DNA of 64,000 nt from Sabellastarte sp. h YS-2021 (Eukaryota > Annelida > Polychaeta > Sabellida > Sabellidae): assembly GCA_964017235.1 (NCBI GenBank), contig OZ024940.1, positions 30,746,573-30,810,572 of the forward strand, read 5' to 3'. Numbering within the stretch: position 1 is the stretch's first letter; each line of letters opens with the position of its first letter. The notes below the pieces were generated by a model that did no database searches, was not told where the DNA came from, and saw only the letters and a list, made by a program, of their open reading frames with translations. Made by a program: the position numbers and the translations under genes. Positions 42,511-52,624 of this stretch are shown here, piece by piece.

Positions 42511-43872
42511 TGGAATTTTTGCAGACCTGGGCCTCTATGGGAGCAAGCCATAGGCTGGTGTCCATATTGAAGACTGGTTACACTCTCCTGTTTTAGACAA
42601 AACCCCAGCTCATCAGCCACCTGTTAATCCAGAGCGGATACGCAAACCTAGTCAGACAGGGCTGTATGCAGAAGGCGGTTCAGTCACTCTTAGCAGAACA
42701 GGAAGTGGGACAGGTTCGCAACCTGTCCTCCCTAGGTTTTTACAACCGCTTCTTTTGGGTTCCAAAACCAAACAACAGGTGGCATCTCATTTTGGATCTC
42801 AGTGTCCTGAATCGTTTTCTGCAGGTGAAAACATTCAGCAAAGTGGAAACTCCAGAGTCCATAAGGTTGTCTCTTCAACAAGGGGAGTGGGTCACTTCGT
42901 TAGGCTTCAGCGATGCGTACCTCCACATCCCTGTAATTCAAACTTCCAGAAAGTATCTGCATTTCCATCTGCAAGGTCAAACCCTTCAGTTTTGGCCATT
43001 CGGCCTTTCCACCACTCCTATGGAGTTTACATTGTGGTATAAGAGGTAAAACTCGTGGCTCAGGCAAAGGAAATCAGGTTACACCAGTACCTGGACGATT
43101 GGCTGATCCGGAGTCGGACCAAGGAGTGATGCTCACTTCAGGCTCTCTGTCAGGACCTCGGTTGGGTCGTGAATCTGAACAAGTCTGAGCTGGAGCCGAA
43201 GCAAGACTTCGATTTTGTAGGGTACCAGTATGACCTAAATCAAAGCGTGGTCAGACTTACTCTTCAGAGATGCCAGAACCTGAACAACAAGATACGTCCG
43301 CTCCTTGGGCGCCGATGTTGTTTGGTAAGACATTTCATGTCCTTTATAGGTCTCCTGATGACAACAGAGAAACAGGTGCCGTTGGGACGGCTACACATGA
43401 GGCCCATTCAGTAGCATCTAAAACGGAATTGGCATATTCCAGGATCCCTGTAGAAATGCCTTCCGATTACAATCTCTGCATCCTTACCTAGCGTGGTGGC
43501 TACAGGAGGAAAATGTCCTCCTGGGACAGCCCTTACACCCTTTACAACACGCCCTTCAAATATTTACCAACGCCTCAAGAGAAGGCTAGGGGACTATACC
43601 GCAAGAGGTTTATGGTAGCTTCCTAAAAGCAAGCTACACATAAACATGTTAGAGCTAAAGTCCATTTTTTTGGTATGAGGTATGGACCCCTTTGTGCTCT
43701 TTTATGGAGGCTCCTGTAGTGCAACCGCAGGAACATCACTCTTCAGGCGCGACACATTCCGGGTCGTCTGAATGTGATTGCCGATAAACTTTCTCGGCAC
43801 AGTCAGGTGATCGAGACGGAATAGTCCCTTCAACAAGAGGTGTTCAACCTCCTTTGCCAGCAGATGCCCCTT
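42500..43872 (+). pseudogene. ORF2 (RT, RNase H) of F, broken
   Basis: Starts at LPVGCRLLEFLQTWASMG in the +1 frame, then LVSILKTGYTLLF. RT shows FYNRFFWVPKPN, SLGFSDAYLHIPV, where the motif A aspartate is Gly, and YLDD at 43088-43099. FDFVGYQYDLNQ and MSFIGLLMTTEKQVPLGRLH follow with frameshifts. RNase H is badly decayed. It ends after QQEVFNLLCQQMPL near 43872. Confidence 0.8.
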
Positions 43873-43930
43873 TGAGTCCATCAGTGATGGAGATTAAGCG
43901 CTATAAAAGTCTTCATTAGATTAGATTAGA
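43873..43930 (+). mobile_element. LINE 3' tail fragment
   Basis: A short piece GGAGATTAAGCGCTATAAAA ending in ATTAGATTAGATTAGA, typical of a 5'-truncated LINE with a (GATTA)n tail. It lies at the F-G1 boundary. Confidence 0.65.
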
Positions 43931-44200
43931 GTAGACAATTGTTAATCGGGGCAGACTAGCCCGCCAAACAACAGAAAAATTTTCCTGTATATAAAATACT
44001 GGCCGGCCGGTCCCACTGTGCATTTGCCATTGGGTGCATCATAATACCTTCCTGTCTAGACAGCATGACGTCATGGCATCTTTTTCATTTGTCACGTGTA
44101 CTGTGCAGACCGATTTTTGAGAAATATCTTCAAAATGTGGATTACTGTCTATTTTGCTACTTATTTGTTGTCTAACTTGCTACTAACTGTGTATAGACAT
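43931..44200 (+). repeat. Left ITR of G1 with promoter-like motifs
   Basis: Inverted partner of 62790-63010. It lacks the outermost tip. It contains TGTCTAGACA (44053-44062) and the CRE-like TGACGTCA (44066-44073). Confidence 0.8.
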
Positions 44201-44212
44201 GGATAGATCATT

Positions 44213-47200
44213 ATGGCTTCACCTGGGCAGAAACGGGGTCTTTGTGGACACTTCATGGCGGGGTTCGACTTCCATGCGTACTGTGCTCGCTGTAGAGATA
44301 AGGGCAAAGGCGACGACCCCTGTATTAAAAATGAGAAAGACTGCCAGTTTTGCAATTCTCTGTCCACGGATCAGAAGGCACGTTTAGCAACTCCATCATA
44401 TCAAGAAAAGAAGAAAAAACATGACCAAAAAGCTATAAAGGAGGAGTCGAGTAGCACCCTTGTTGATCCCTCTTCAGTTACTGTTATTGGGGTAGCGAAA
44501 GATGTTCAACAGGCCTGCAGTACTCCAGATCTAAACAGCAGGAAACGTCAGAATTCTGAAGAATCTAACAGGAGTACTAAAGAAAGGAAGGCTGGCTCGT
44601 CTGTTAGTAAGGGCTCTGAAAAAAATCACCAGCTGAACCTACCAAGCTCACAACAGACAATAAACTTGAACAACTCGACCAGAAATGGCCTGAAAGGTTT
44701 AGTAGATTGGAGGCAATGCTTCTTGCAAAGACTTTCACTCAACCAGAGCCAGTGTCTTCATCTGTGGTTGTATCTCCAGCTAAACCTCAAAATTTCATGT
44801 TCACAAATAAATTAAAACTTAACCCAGACAAAACCGAGTTCATTCTCATAGGCTCCCAAAAAAATTGTAACCAACTCCTCCCTCACTTCCCTATCAATAT
44901 TCTGGGAAATCAGGTCTCGCCAGCACAAAGTGTCCAGAACCTCGGAGTGGTGTTCGACTCTAATTTCACTTTCTCAAACCACGTGTCACAGGTCATTACA
45001 TACACTAGAGTACAAGCGAGACACCTCCACAGAATTCGTCCCCTTCTAGACCTGAATACATCACTGCTGTTAGCGAATGCTTTGATGAGCAGCAGGCTGG
45101 ACTACTGCAATTCACTCTTCTTATCGCTCACTGATTTTGAGTTAAGGAGATTGCAGCTAGTCCAAAACTCACTCTGCAGGGTTGTCACCTGTTCCTATGA
45201 ATTCTCTCACATTACCCCTCAGCTAAAAAAACTCCATTGGCTACCAGATACAGGGTACAATTTAAAATTGGTCTTATTACATACAAAATTCTCAACCAGG
45301 GTCAAACAGTTTACCTAAGAGGATTAATCCACCCCTACACCTCTTCCAGAAACACAAGGCGAAGTACCCCCAAACTTAAGTTCCTTCAAACCCCCACTTT
45401 GGATGGTAGTTAATCAATTAAACACTTTTCTAATTCCTTCAGTCACTATGCCCCTGCCCTTTGGAACTCTTTCCCTCTCCATGTAAGAAATAGCCCCTCT
45501 GTTGCATCTTTTAGGAAGCACCTCAAAACTCACCTCTTCAGCTCTAGCTTCCCAAGTTAGTCTTCCTTCCCTCCCGGTCACACCCACAATCCTGGATTAC
45601 CGACCTTGAACGCCCCTCGACTTACATACAATAATGATTTTATTTAATTAGCGCACTGAGTTCCCCATTGTGGGGAAGATATTGTGCTTGCAAAGCAGTA
45701 GATTAGATTAGATTAAACCTCCACCAGCTGGTGCTGTAGACAACATCCAGCCCTTCTTCAATCCTCAGACCGACCGACTGACCACCAATCAACAGGAACC
45801 AACCAACCATCCACTGTTCATCAGCAGTGTGCACACCGGCCTAAGACTGATAACCGGCCCAGATCTACCAACCACTTCTTCAACCGACCACTTTACCGGT
45901 CACTCACTCTCAGCAGCCTGCTCACCGGCCTAAGTCTAAGACAACCGGTCAACTACTGCCAGCACTCACCAGCCACCGACCGACCAACCAACCACTCACC
46001 ATCAGCAGCCATCTCACGGGCCTAACACTGATCACTCTGGATTTGAACCCTGCACTTCACCTGTACAGGTCCAGCAATCACCGATGATATGGGTAACTGC
46101 TCTGATTCAGATAAGGACTCTTGTTAGTCAAGAACTGTCTACTGATCAATATGAGGAAAGTGAAGTGTCGGGTCCGGAACAGGACTCCTCTGTAACCGAC
46201 ACAGACCAGGTTTCAACAGAGGAACAGAATTATAGAGAGACCATGTGTACGTTCTTCTATGGACTGGACCCACATTCCAGACATTGACACTCAAACATCA
46301 AGTGCTGAGGATAACCCCTTTGCTGTGCACCCAAACAACAGATGACTGGCTGTGCAGAAACATGGACAGTTTGACACTCACACAAGGATACCCTTCCAGA
46401 AGCTCTGAAATAGGGGATCTGCAGAGGGAACAGTTTGTCAAGCACAGTAAATCTCATGCCAAATGGTACAGGCTCCACCCCAACCAGGACAGACCAGCCA
46501 GTTCTGTTTCATTCTGGCACTGTGATTCTGCTAAGCTTAACAGTGCATACAGTCAGATAGCAAGGTCATCCAGACTTACTTCACCAGCTCCAACTTCACA
46601 TACCTTGTCTCAAGACACTCTCAGACATTGGGAGAAGGCATCAAGGGAGTCCACCTATGTTTGTAATCAAGCAGCCGGACTCAATAGGTGCCTTAGTAAG
46701 GTCCAGCAGGGTATGTAGATGCAGCTCAGAGTTCTACAGTCCGAACAAGCCAAAGGGAAGTCGGCTGGCAAGATAGCTGTTCCAGAAGAGCTTCAGTATT
46801 TAATGAACTTCAGCACCAGTATCACACCGTGTGTAGTCAAGGCCATGGAACATCTGTCAGATTTCACCTTTGTCTCCATGGCGAATGTGACACTCTGCAG
46901 AAGGGAGTCTTACTTGGCGCATGTGAAGTCCGCCCTGAAACAGGACACACTGGCAGCCTTACGGTCAAGCTCCTCTGGACTTGCCTACACTGTTTATGGA
47001 ATCTGTGTTTAAAGAGGGCTGAAGATGATATTGACAGATTTCAGGACAAGGGTCGATACCAAGGACAGGTTGGTGGCATGAGGGACATTAGATTTCACCC
47101 TTACAGATGGTCAGATAGACAAGCACAGGATCAGAGATCTGGCAGACCAGCATGGAAACAACTGGGTCGTTTAAACAGCAAGAAGAAAGGTGGTGGACAA

Positions 47201-47251
47201 TAAACAAGTTTTCTCTCACGTCCGGCCAGGGGTCAGGCATCATATAAATGA
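44213..47251 (+). pseudogene. ORF1 (Gag-like) of G1, broken, LINE inside
   Basis: ATG 44213 follows AGATCATT as in other copies. MASPGQKRGLCGHFMAGFDF, YCARCRDKGKGDDPC and CQFCNSLSTDQ form the Cys/His motif. A frameshift near 44620 precedes LLAKTFTQPEPV, then the LINE. After 45713 a Thr/Pro-rich region precedes the core block (NYRETM near 46226, DDWLCRNMDSLTLTQGYPSR, then FWHCDSAKLNSAYSQIA) with stops and shifts. It ends RPARGQASYK and TGA 47249-47251. Confidence 0.8.
44789..45713 (+). mobile_element. 5'-truncated LINE with 8-bp duplication
   Basis: It encodes the C-terminal part of a non-LTR reverse transcriptase (LKLNPDKTEFILIGSQKN, SSRLDYCNSLFLSLTDFELR, ITPQLKKLHWLP) resembling the CR1/L2/Rex group, then a 3' UTR and a (GATTA)n tail. 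A direct repeat TAAACCTC lies at 44781-44788 and 45714-45721. The 203-residue open frame 44707-45318 is an accidental fusion of ORF1 and LINE. Confidence 0.9.
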
Positions 47252-47540
47252 CAATTACTGTGCTCCAACGTGCAGGTGGCTGACCCCCGGGCAAAGAGAC
47301 TGTAAAAAGTGTAAATTTGTATCAGCCCCACCTCAGACCGGAACATACCGCACAAACAACCAAAGGACTGTATACTTGTGTCAGTGTCACCAGATCGGAC
47401 CAGTGTCCAGGGAAAGACAGTAAATTGTTGTCAGTCAGTACTAAATGTAAACTCAGTTGTTGTAAATCATGCACATATTGTTCAAGGGCAGCCACAAAGA
47501 GAGGCATTGCATCAGCGGACAAACAAAAATGCAGTAGAAT
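47252..47540 (+). pseudogene. Cys-rich segment of G1, frameshifted
   Basis: TGA is followed by CAATTACTG; that frame stops after 18 codons. A downstream frame still holds KCKLSCCKSCTYCSRAATK (about 47440-47505), matching the first cluster of G2. So the segment existed and has decayed. Confidence 0.5.
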
Positions 47541-47991
47541 TGGTCAAAATCAAATATCTCTGGGCTTTTACAACCAACTATTTTTTGGCCCCCAAACCAT
47601 ACAACAAGTGGAGACCTATAGTAGATCTGAGAAATCTCAACTAATTCCTCAAGGCAGAAAAATTCAAAATGGAGACACCAGAAACGATCCGGACCACCTT
47701 ACAGACAAGGAAGTGGGTGATGTCCAGAGACTTCAAGGATGCCTACTTCCATATACCGTTACAAAACCAATCAAGAAAATATCTGAGATTACATGTCCAA
47801 GGCAAAACATACCAGTTCAAAGCACTACCATTTGGCCTGTCCACAGCTCCCTTGGAGTTCACTGTAATGACTAAAGAGGTCAATCTGATGGCTTTGCAGA
47901 AAGGTATAGGAATCCACCATTACCTAGAGGACTGGTTGGTCCAGGCCAGATCCCACCAAACTTGTCTTCAGCATACACAAACACTAGTAGC

Positions 47992-48300
47992 ATTTTATTG
48001 CGTTAATACATCCTATCCAATGGACAATAGCTTATCCGGTCGGCGCAGACCGGCCCGCCAAACGTCAGAAAAAGACGTCCTGTGTTTCCACCGGCCAGGC
48101 CGGTCCAGTACTGTGCACTCGCAAGATGGCGTGTCGTACTTCCTTCCTGTCGAGACAGCGTGACGTCATAACATCTTTTCCGTTTGGCGCATATACTTGT
48201 GACACGGATTTTCTGAGTAGAATTTTATTTCAAGTTTTATGTGAGAGCTATTCCTTATTTTACTTTTATTATTGTATTAACGATTTCTAGAAGACTTATA
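47992..48300 (+). repeat. Left ITR and leader of G2
   Basis: Inverted copy of 53960-54235. It contains TGTCGAGACA (one change from the palindrome) and TGACGTCA at 48161-48168, followed by a T-rich leader up to ATG 48308. Confidence 0.88.
48161..48168 (+). promoter_or_regulatory. CRE-like palindrome next to TGTCKAGACA in ITR
   Basis: TGACGTCA is the consensus site of CREB/ATF bZIP proteins. It lies a few bases after a TGTCTAGACA-type palindrome in G1 and G2 and in altered form in A; inverted equivalents occur in right ITRs (54043-54065). As DIRS transcription is thought to start in the left ITR, this pair is a candidate promoter element. Confidence 0.45.
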
Positions 48301-48307
48301 GATCATT

Positions 48308-50321
48308 ATGTCTTCTCCCAGTCAACGACGGGGTAGTTGTGGCCATATGATGGCTGGTTATGACTCTCACAAAGTTTGTGCACGCTGTCGTGATAAGAAA
48401 AAAGGGAAGGACCCTTGTGTAGAGAAGGAAGGGGCGGATTGCCTTCACTGTAATGCCCTTACTCCAGAACAATTAGTTCATTTGTCTACCCCGTCTTACC
48501 AAATCAAGAAGGAGAAGAGGGAATCCAAGTCTTCTACACCAGCCAAGAAATCGTCTACAGGCTCCACTCTCAGTCCCACCCTTGTGGACCCGTCCTCAGT
48601 GACAGTAATGGGGGTTGTGGATGGCCAGAGCACCTCTAGGTCGCCTGGTTTGAGTGATCAGCCGGTAGAAAAGAAAAAGAAGGAGGACAAGAAGGCTTCC
48701 AGTGACAAGTCGGTTAAAGCTGACAAGTCGGTCAAATCTTCATCTCACCGACCCTCATCTTCCACTAGTACCGACCAGAAGTTAGAAGTGATGGAGCAGA
48801 AGTGGTTGGACCGGTTCAACCGGTTGGAGGCTCTCCTTCTTGCCAAATCTTTAGACCGACCTCAAGAACCTGTTTTTGCTGCTGTCAAGGTCGCACCGAC
48901 CCATGCTCCTCCTGCTAGTGTTGTCAGCACTGAACCTTTTCTGAAGCCTGCCGGCCAACCTCCTCACCGACCTCCCACTTCTACTCTACCGGCTACCGAC
49001 CCTGCTAGCTCAGCTACTGCTTCACAGGCCGGATCAGACGTATCTCCGCCTTTTCAGCAACCAGGAATTTCTAGTGTGTCCGACCAACCTACTGTTCAGA
49101 AGCATGTGTCCGGTACCTTGGATATGACTAGGAAGGACACTTCTTCAAGTGACTCGGATGTAGACCGTATAATTTCCGACCGACCTCCAGTAGATCTTTT
49201 CCCAGAAGAGGGTGAGCTCTCTGATGAACATGATGTTTCCTTCACCGACCCGGATCAATCCCTCTCAGAGGAACAATCTTACCGGGAAACAATGAGGGGC
49301 ATCCGGTCCTACATGGGGTGGGGCCACATCCCTGACATGGACTCGGGCACCAAATCATCAGACGATAACCCTTTTGCTGGGCCAAAAATGCAGACACCAG
49401 GGAAGATTTCTGTCGCTTTACCCACCGACGAGTGGTTGTGCAGCAAGCTGAGCAAACTTAATCTCACCTTAATACAAGGTTATCCCTCACGTACCACTGA
49501 GGCAGGCACTCTACAAAGGGACTAGTTTGTCCGGACGGCCAAGTCGCAGTCAAAATGGTATAATTTGCATGCTGAAGTAAAGAAGGACAGTTCTGACTCT
49601 CTTAAGTCCTGGAGTACGGGTTCTTCCCGACTGAATAGCACCTACCTGAGAATAGCCCGACAAGCTGGCATCGCCTCTAACCCACCCTTGTCTAGGCCCA
49701 TATCTCAAGAGAATCTCAGGAAGTGGGAAAGGTCGGCCAGAGTCCTCTGTAATATGCAACCAGGCTGCCGGATTTAATTGCTGCCTTCTCAAGGTCCAGC
49801 AAAATATGCAATCCCATCTCAAGACCATCCGGACAGAGTCTAAGGGCAAGTCGGCCAGTAAAGTTTCAACAGCCACTGATGAACTGCAGTTCCTCCTAGA
49901 TTTCAATTCTAGTGTGTGCCACGCAATGGCTAGGGCAATGGAACATTTGACCGACTTTGTTTTTGTAAATGTAGCAAACACCACCTTAAGGGACTCCTAC
50001 CTGTCTCATTTGAAAGCCGGGGTAAAAGCAGACACTTTAAATGCACTTAGGGCAGCCCCTCTGGATCTGGACACCCTCTTCCCTGATAAGATTGTCAAAC
50101 AGGCCAAAGAGGACATAGCAGCCTTCGACAGAAATCGTTCAGGTTCAGTGTACAAGAAGGGTAGATACCACCCTTATGAGAAACATGACAAAAAGCCGGA
50201 TAGTACAAGACAGGATAGGCCGGCTTGGAAGAATATCTTTTCTCATGGTCAACACCGTAGAGGGAAAGGAAAATACCAGTACTCCACCCGACCAGCCAAG
50301 GGCCAGCAGTCTTATAAATGA
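48308..50321 (+). pseudogene. ORF1 (Gag-like) of G2, one stop and one frameshift
   Basis: About 670 codons. Residues 1-75: MSSPSQRRGSCGHMMAGYD, SHKVCARCRDKKKGKDPC and CLHCNALTPEQ, a Cys/His-rich putative zinc site. Residues 75-300: Ser/Pro/Lys-rich, probably disordered. Then SYRETMRGIRSYMGWGHIPD and TDEWLCSKLSKLNLTLIQGY. TAG at 49523-49525 replaces the Gln codon seen in sister copies (RDQF). A frameshift near 49745 precedes AMEHLTDFVFVNVANTTL. The C-terminus is basic and Arg/Gly/Tyr-rich, ending AKGQQSYK and TGA 50319-50321. Confidence 0.9.
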
Positions 50322-50327
50322 CAGTCA
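50319..50327 (+). promoter_or_regulatory. Candidate stop-codon readthrough signal, TGA CAGTCA
   Basis: The ORF1 stop is followed by CAGTCA here and by CAATTA in A, B, F and G1. Both fit CARYYA, the six bases known to make the tobamovirus replicase stop leaky. The same frame then remains open into a Cys-rich region. Confidence 0.55.
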
Positions 50328-50610
50328 TTGTATAACACTTTTACAGGCAAGGCTGCTGGCCGGAAGCTCTGCACGGACAATAGACAATTCTTTAAATGTA
50401 AAACCTCTTGTTGTTACAAATGTTCATACTGCGCCCGGGCTTTCACAAAGGAAAGAAATAAGTCCCGGGGCAGCAGTCTGTTATCAGAAAGATTGTACAT
50501 TAAAATCTGTGAAAAATGCTTCTTGTGTCATTCCATTGTCTTGTGTTCAACCTGTAACAAGTGTCAAAAATATTGCCTCAAATCTACCTGTAGGGGCCAG
50601 ACTTCAAAAC
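50322..50610 (+). CDS. Cys-rich readthrough domain of G2
   Basis: In the ORF1 frame directly after TGA, about 95 codons without a stop carry 14 cysteines in two clusters: CKTSCCYKCSYCARAFTKE, and ICEKCFLCHSIVLCSTCN continuing KCQKYCLKSTCRG. Spacing is CCx2Cx2C and Cx2CFxCx5Cx2Cx2C, conserved in B and F, with the first cluster also in A and G1. This suggests zinc binding, perhaps nucleic-acid contact appended to Gag. There is no ATG suited to independent translation. The ORF2 frame (+1) is open across the same DNA but is conserved only from LPVGARL (about 50600). An internal overlap with no protein product remains possible. Confidence 0.6.
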
Positions 50611-52624
50611 TTTTGGCAAACTTGGCTGGATCTAGGGGCCGGTCCGAAAATAGTTCAAATCTTGAGAGAGGGTTACACCCTTCCCTTTCGGATCCAGCCA
50701 AATCTTACAAGGTCTCCGACTGTCGTAAGCCATTATGTCAATCCCCACAGGAACAGCTACCTGTTGGAGGCATTACATCAGCTTATGGACAAAAATGCAG
50801 TAGAACTGGTCTACAATCAAACATCTCTGGGGTTTTTCAATCCACTTTTTCTAGTCTCAAAACCCTACAACAAATGGAGGCCAATACTGGATCTAAGCAA
50901 ACTAAACCTTTTCCTCAAGGTGGAGAAATTCAAAATGGATACACCAGAAACCATCAGAACATCCCTCCAACAAGGGGAGTGGGTCACCTCAGTAGACTTC
51001 AAGGATGCCTACTTCCACATACCAATACAGGAACAATCCAGGAAATACCTAAGATTTCATGTCCAGGGCCGGACTTACCAATTCAAGGCATTGCCCTTTG
51101 GCCTGTCCACAGCGCCCATGGAGTTCACTGTGTTAGCAAAGGAGGTGAAACTGATGGCCATACGCAAGGGTATAAGAATCCACCAGTACCTAGACGACTG
51201 GTTGGTGAGAGCCAGATCCCAAGAAACTTGTCTCCAACACACCCAAATCCTAATCAAAATGTGCCAGGACCTAGGTTGGCTGGTGAATTTAGAGAAATCA
51301 GAGCTGGAACCCAAACAGGTCTTCGACTTTGTAGGTTACCAGTTCGATCTCAGGTCCGGCCGGGTCAGACCGACCCCGGACCGGTGGCAAAGCCTTCAGA
51401 ACAAGATACAAGTACTCCTGTTACTACTGGCATGTCCGGTCTGACAGTTCATGTCCCTGATAGGCCTGCTAACAGCCACAGAAAAACAGGTTCACCTCGG
51501 CCGACTGCACATGAGACCCATACAGTGGCATCTCAAAAACAATTGGAGGGTACCAGAATCGGAGGGTGGAAAAGATTATAACTCTACCAAGGTCCCTGCA
51601 CCCTCACTTACAATGGTGGCTAGAGGAAGACAATGTGCTTCAAGGTCAACCATTACACCCAGTAAGACATGCTCTGCAAATATTTACAGACGCATCAAAA
51701 GAAGGGTGGGGCGCTGACTTAAACGAGTTCACTGCAAGAGGGTCCTGGTTGGTGCCGGAAAGCAAGCTGCACATAAACTATCTGGAACTCAAAGCAGTGT
51801 TTCTAGCCCTCAAAGAGTTCCAAGACCTCTGTGTAGACAAAATAGTTCTAGTGGCAACCGACAATACTACAGTGGTAGCTTACATAAACAAGGAAGGAGG
51901 CATGAGGTCAGGCCCACTGTGTGCCCTACTGTGGAGAATCTTGACCTGGTGTTCCCAGCGACAAGTGACTCTAAAAGCCCGACACATCCCAGGCCATTTA
52001 AATGTGATAGCAGACAAACTATCCAGGCTGGGTCAGACCATCCAAACAGAGTGGTCCCTCCTTCCGGAAGTTTTTCAACAAATATGCAACCAATGGCACC
52101 TCTCTCAAATAGATCTGTTTGTCACGAGGTTCAACCACAAATTACCTCAGTTTGTCTCTCCAGTACCGGACTCCCTGGCTGTAGCAGTGGATGCACTTAC
52201 TCTGCCATGGGAGGACCTGGATGCATACGCCTTCCCACCGACCGCCATATTGGGCAAAGTGGTGGAGAAGCTACTGGACTCCCCGTGCAAGAGACTCATT
52301 CTGATTGCCCCGGGGTGGCCCAACATGCCTTGGTTTTGGGACTTGGTGAACATGTCCAGCCAGGTCCCCCTCAGCCTGCCCAACCTGCCCAGTCTGCTAA
52401 CACAGCCCTTCAATCAGATCCCTCACAGAAATCTGACAAATCTAAATCTCCATGCCTGGCTCCTAGAGCCACAAAAATCAAAGAACAGGGTTTCTCTGAG
52501 GCAGTGGCAGCAAGAATTGAGGCTCCTCAAAGAAGATCAACCAGATCAGTCTATGAGGCAAAGTGGACCATTTTTACAAAGTGGTGCGTCACTAATCAGG
52601 TGGACTTTAGGTCACCACCTATAA
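50600..52624 (+). pseudogene. ORF2 (RT, RNase H, methyltransferase-like) of G2
   Basis: In the +1 frame relative to ORF1. Conserved sequence begins LPVGARLQNFWQTWLDLG and ILREGYTLPFRI. RT: NKWRPILDLSKLNLFLK, SVDFKDAYFHIPI, LPFGLSTAPMEF, YLDD at 51187-51198, FDFVGYQFDLRSGRVRP. TGA at 51442-51444 and a frameshift near 51565 interrupt it. RNase H: FTDASKEGWGADL, LELKAVFLALKEF, ATDNTTVVAYINKEGG, RHIPGHLNVIADKLSR. Last comes the region usually assigned to a DAM-like methyltransferase: IDLFVTRFNHKLPQFVSPVP, AYAFPPTAILGKVVEKL, LILIAPGWPNMPWFWDLV. Its end is double-coded with YR. Confidence 0.9.

Larger units (their letters stand above)
39558..43872 (+). mobile_element. DIRS element F (family 1), 3' half missing
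   Basis: Starts ATTTTATTGCCTTAATACAT, overlapping the terminal ATTTT of element E, and carries a left ITR, ORF1, Cys-rich segment and most of ORF2. It breaks off near 43872 within the methyltransferase-like region, where a short LINE tail and the ITR of G1 follow. No YR, ICR or right ITR remains. Confidence 0.82.

Noticed and set aside
50620-51581. Continuation of the ORF1/Cys frame through the RT region
   Set aside because: The frame stays open by chance over RT; its peptide is not conserved in B or F beyond CRG, whereas the +1 frame has all RT motifs.
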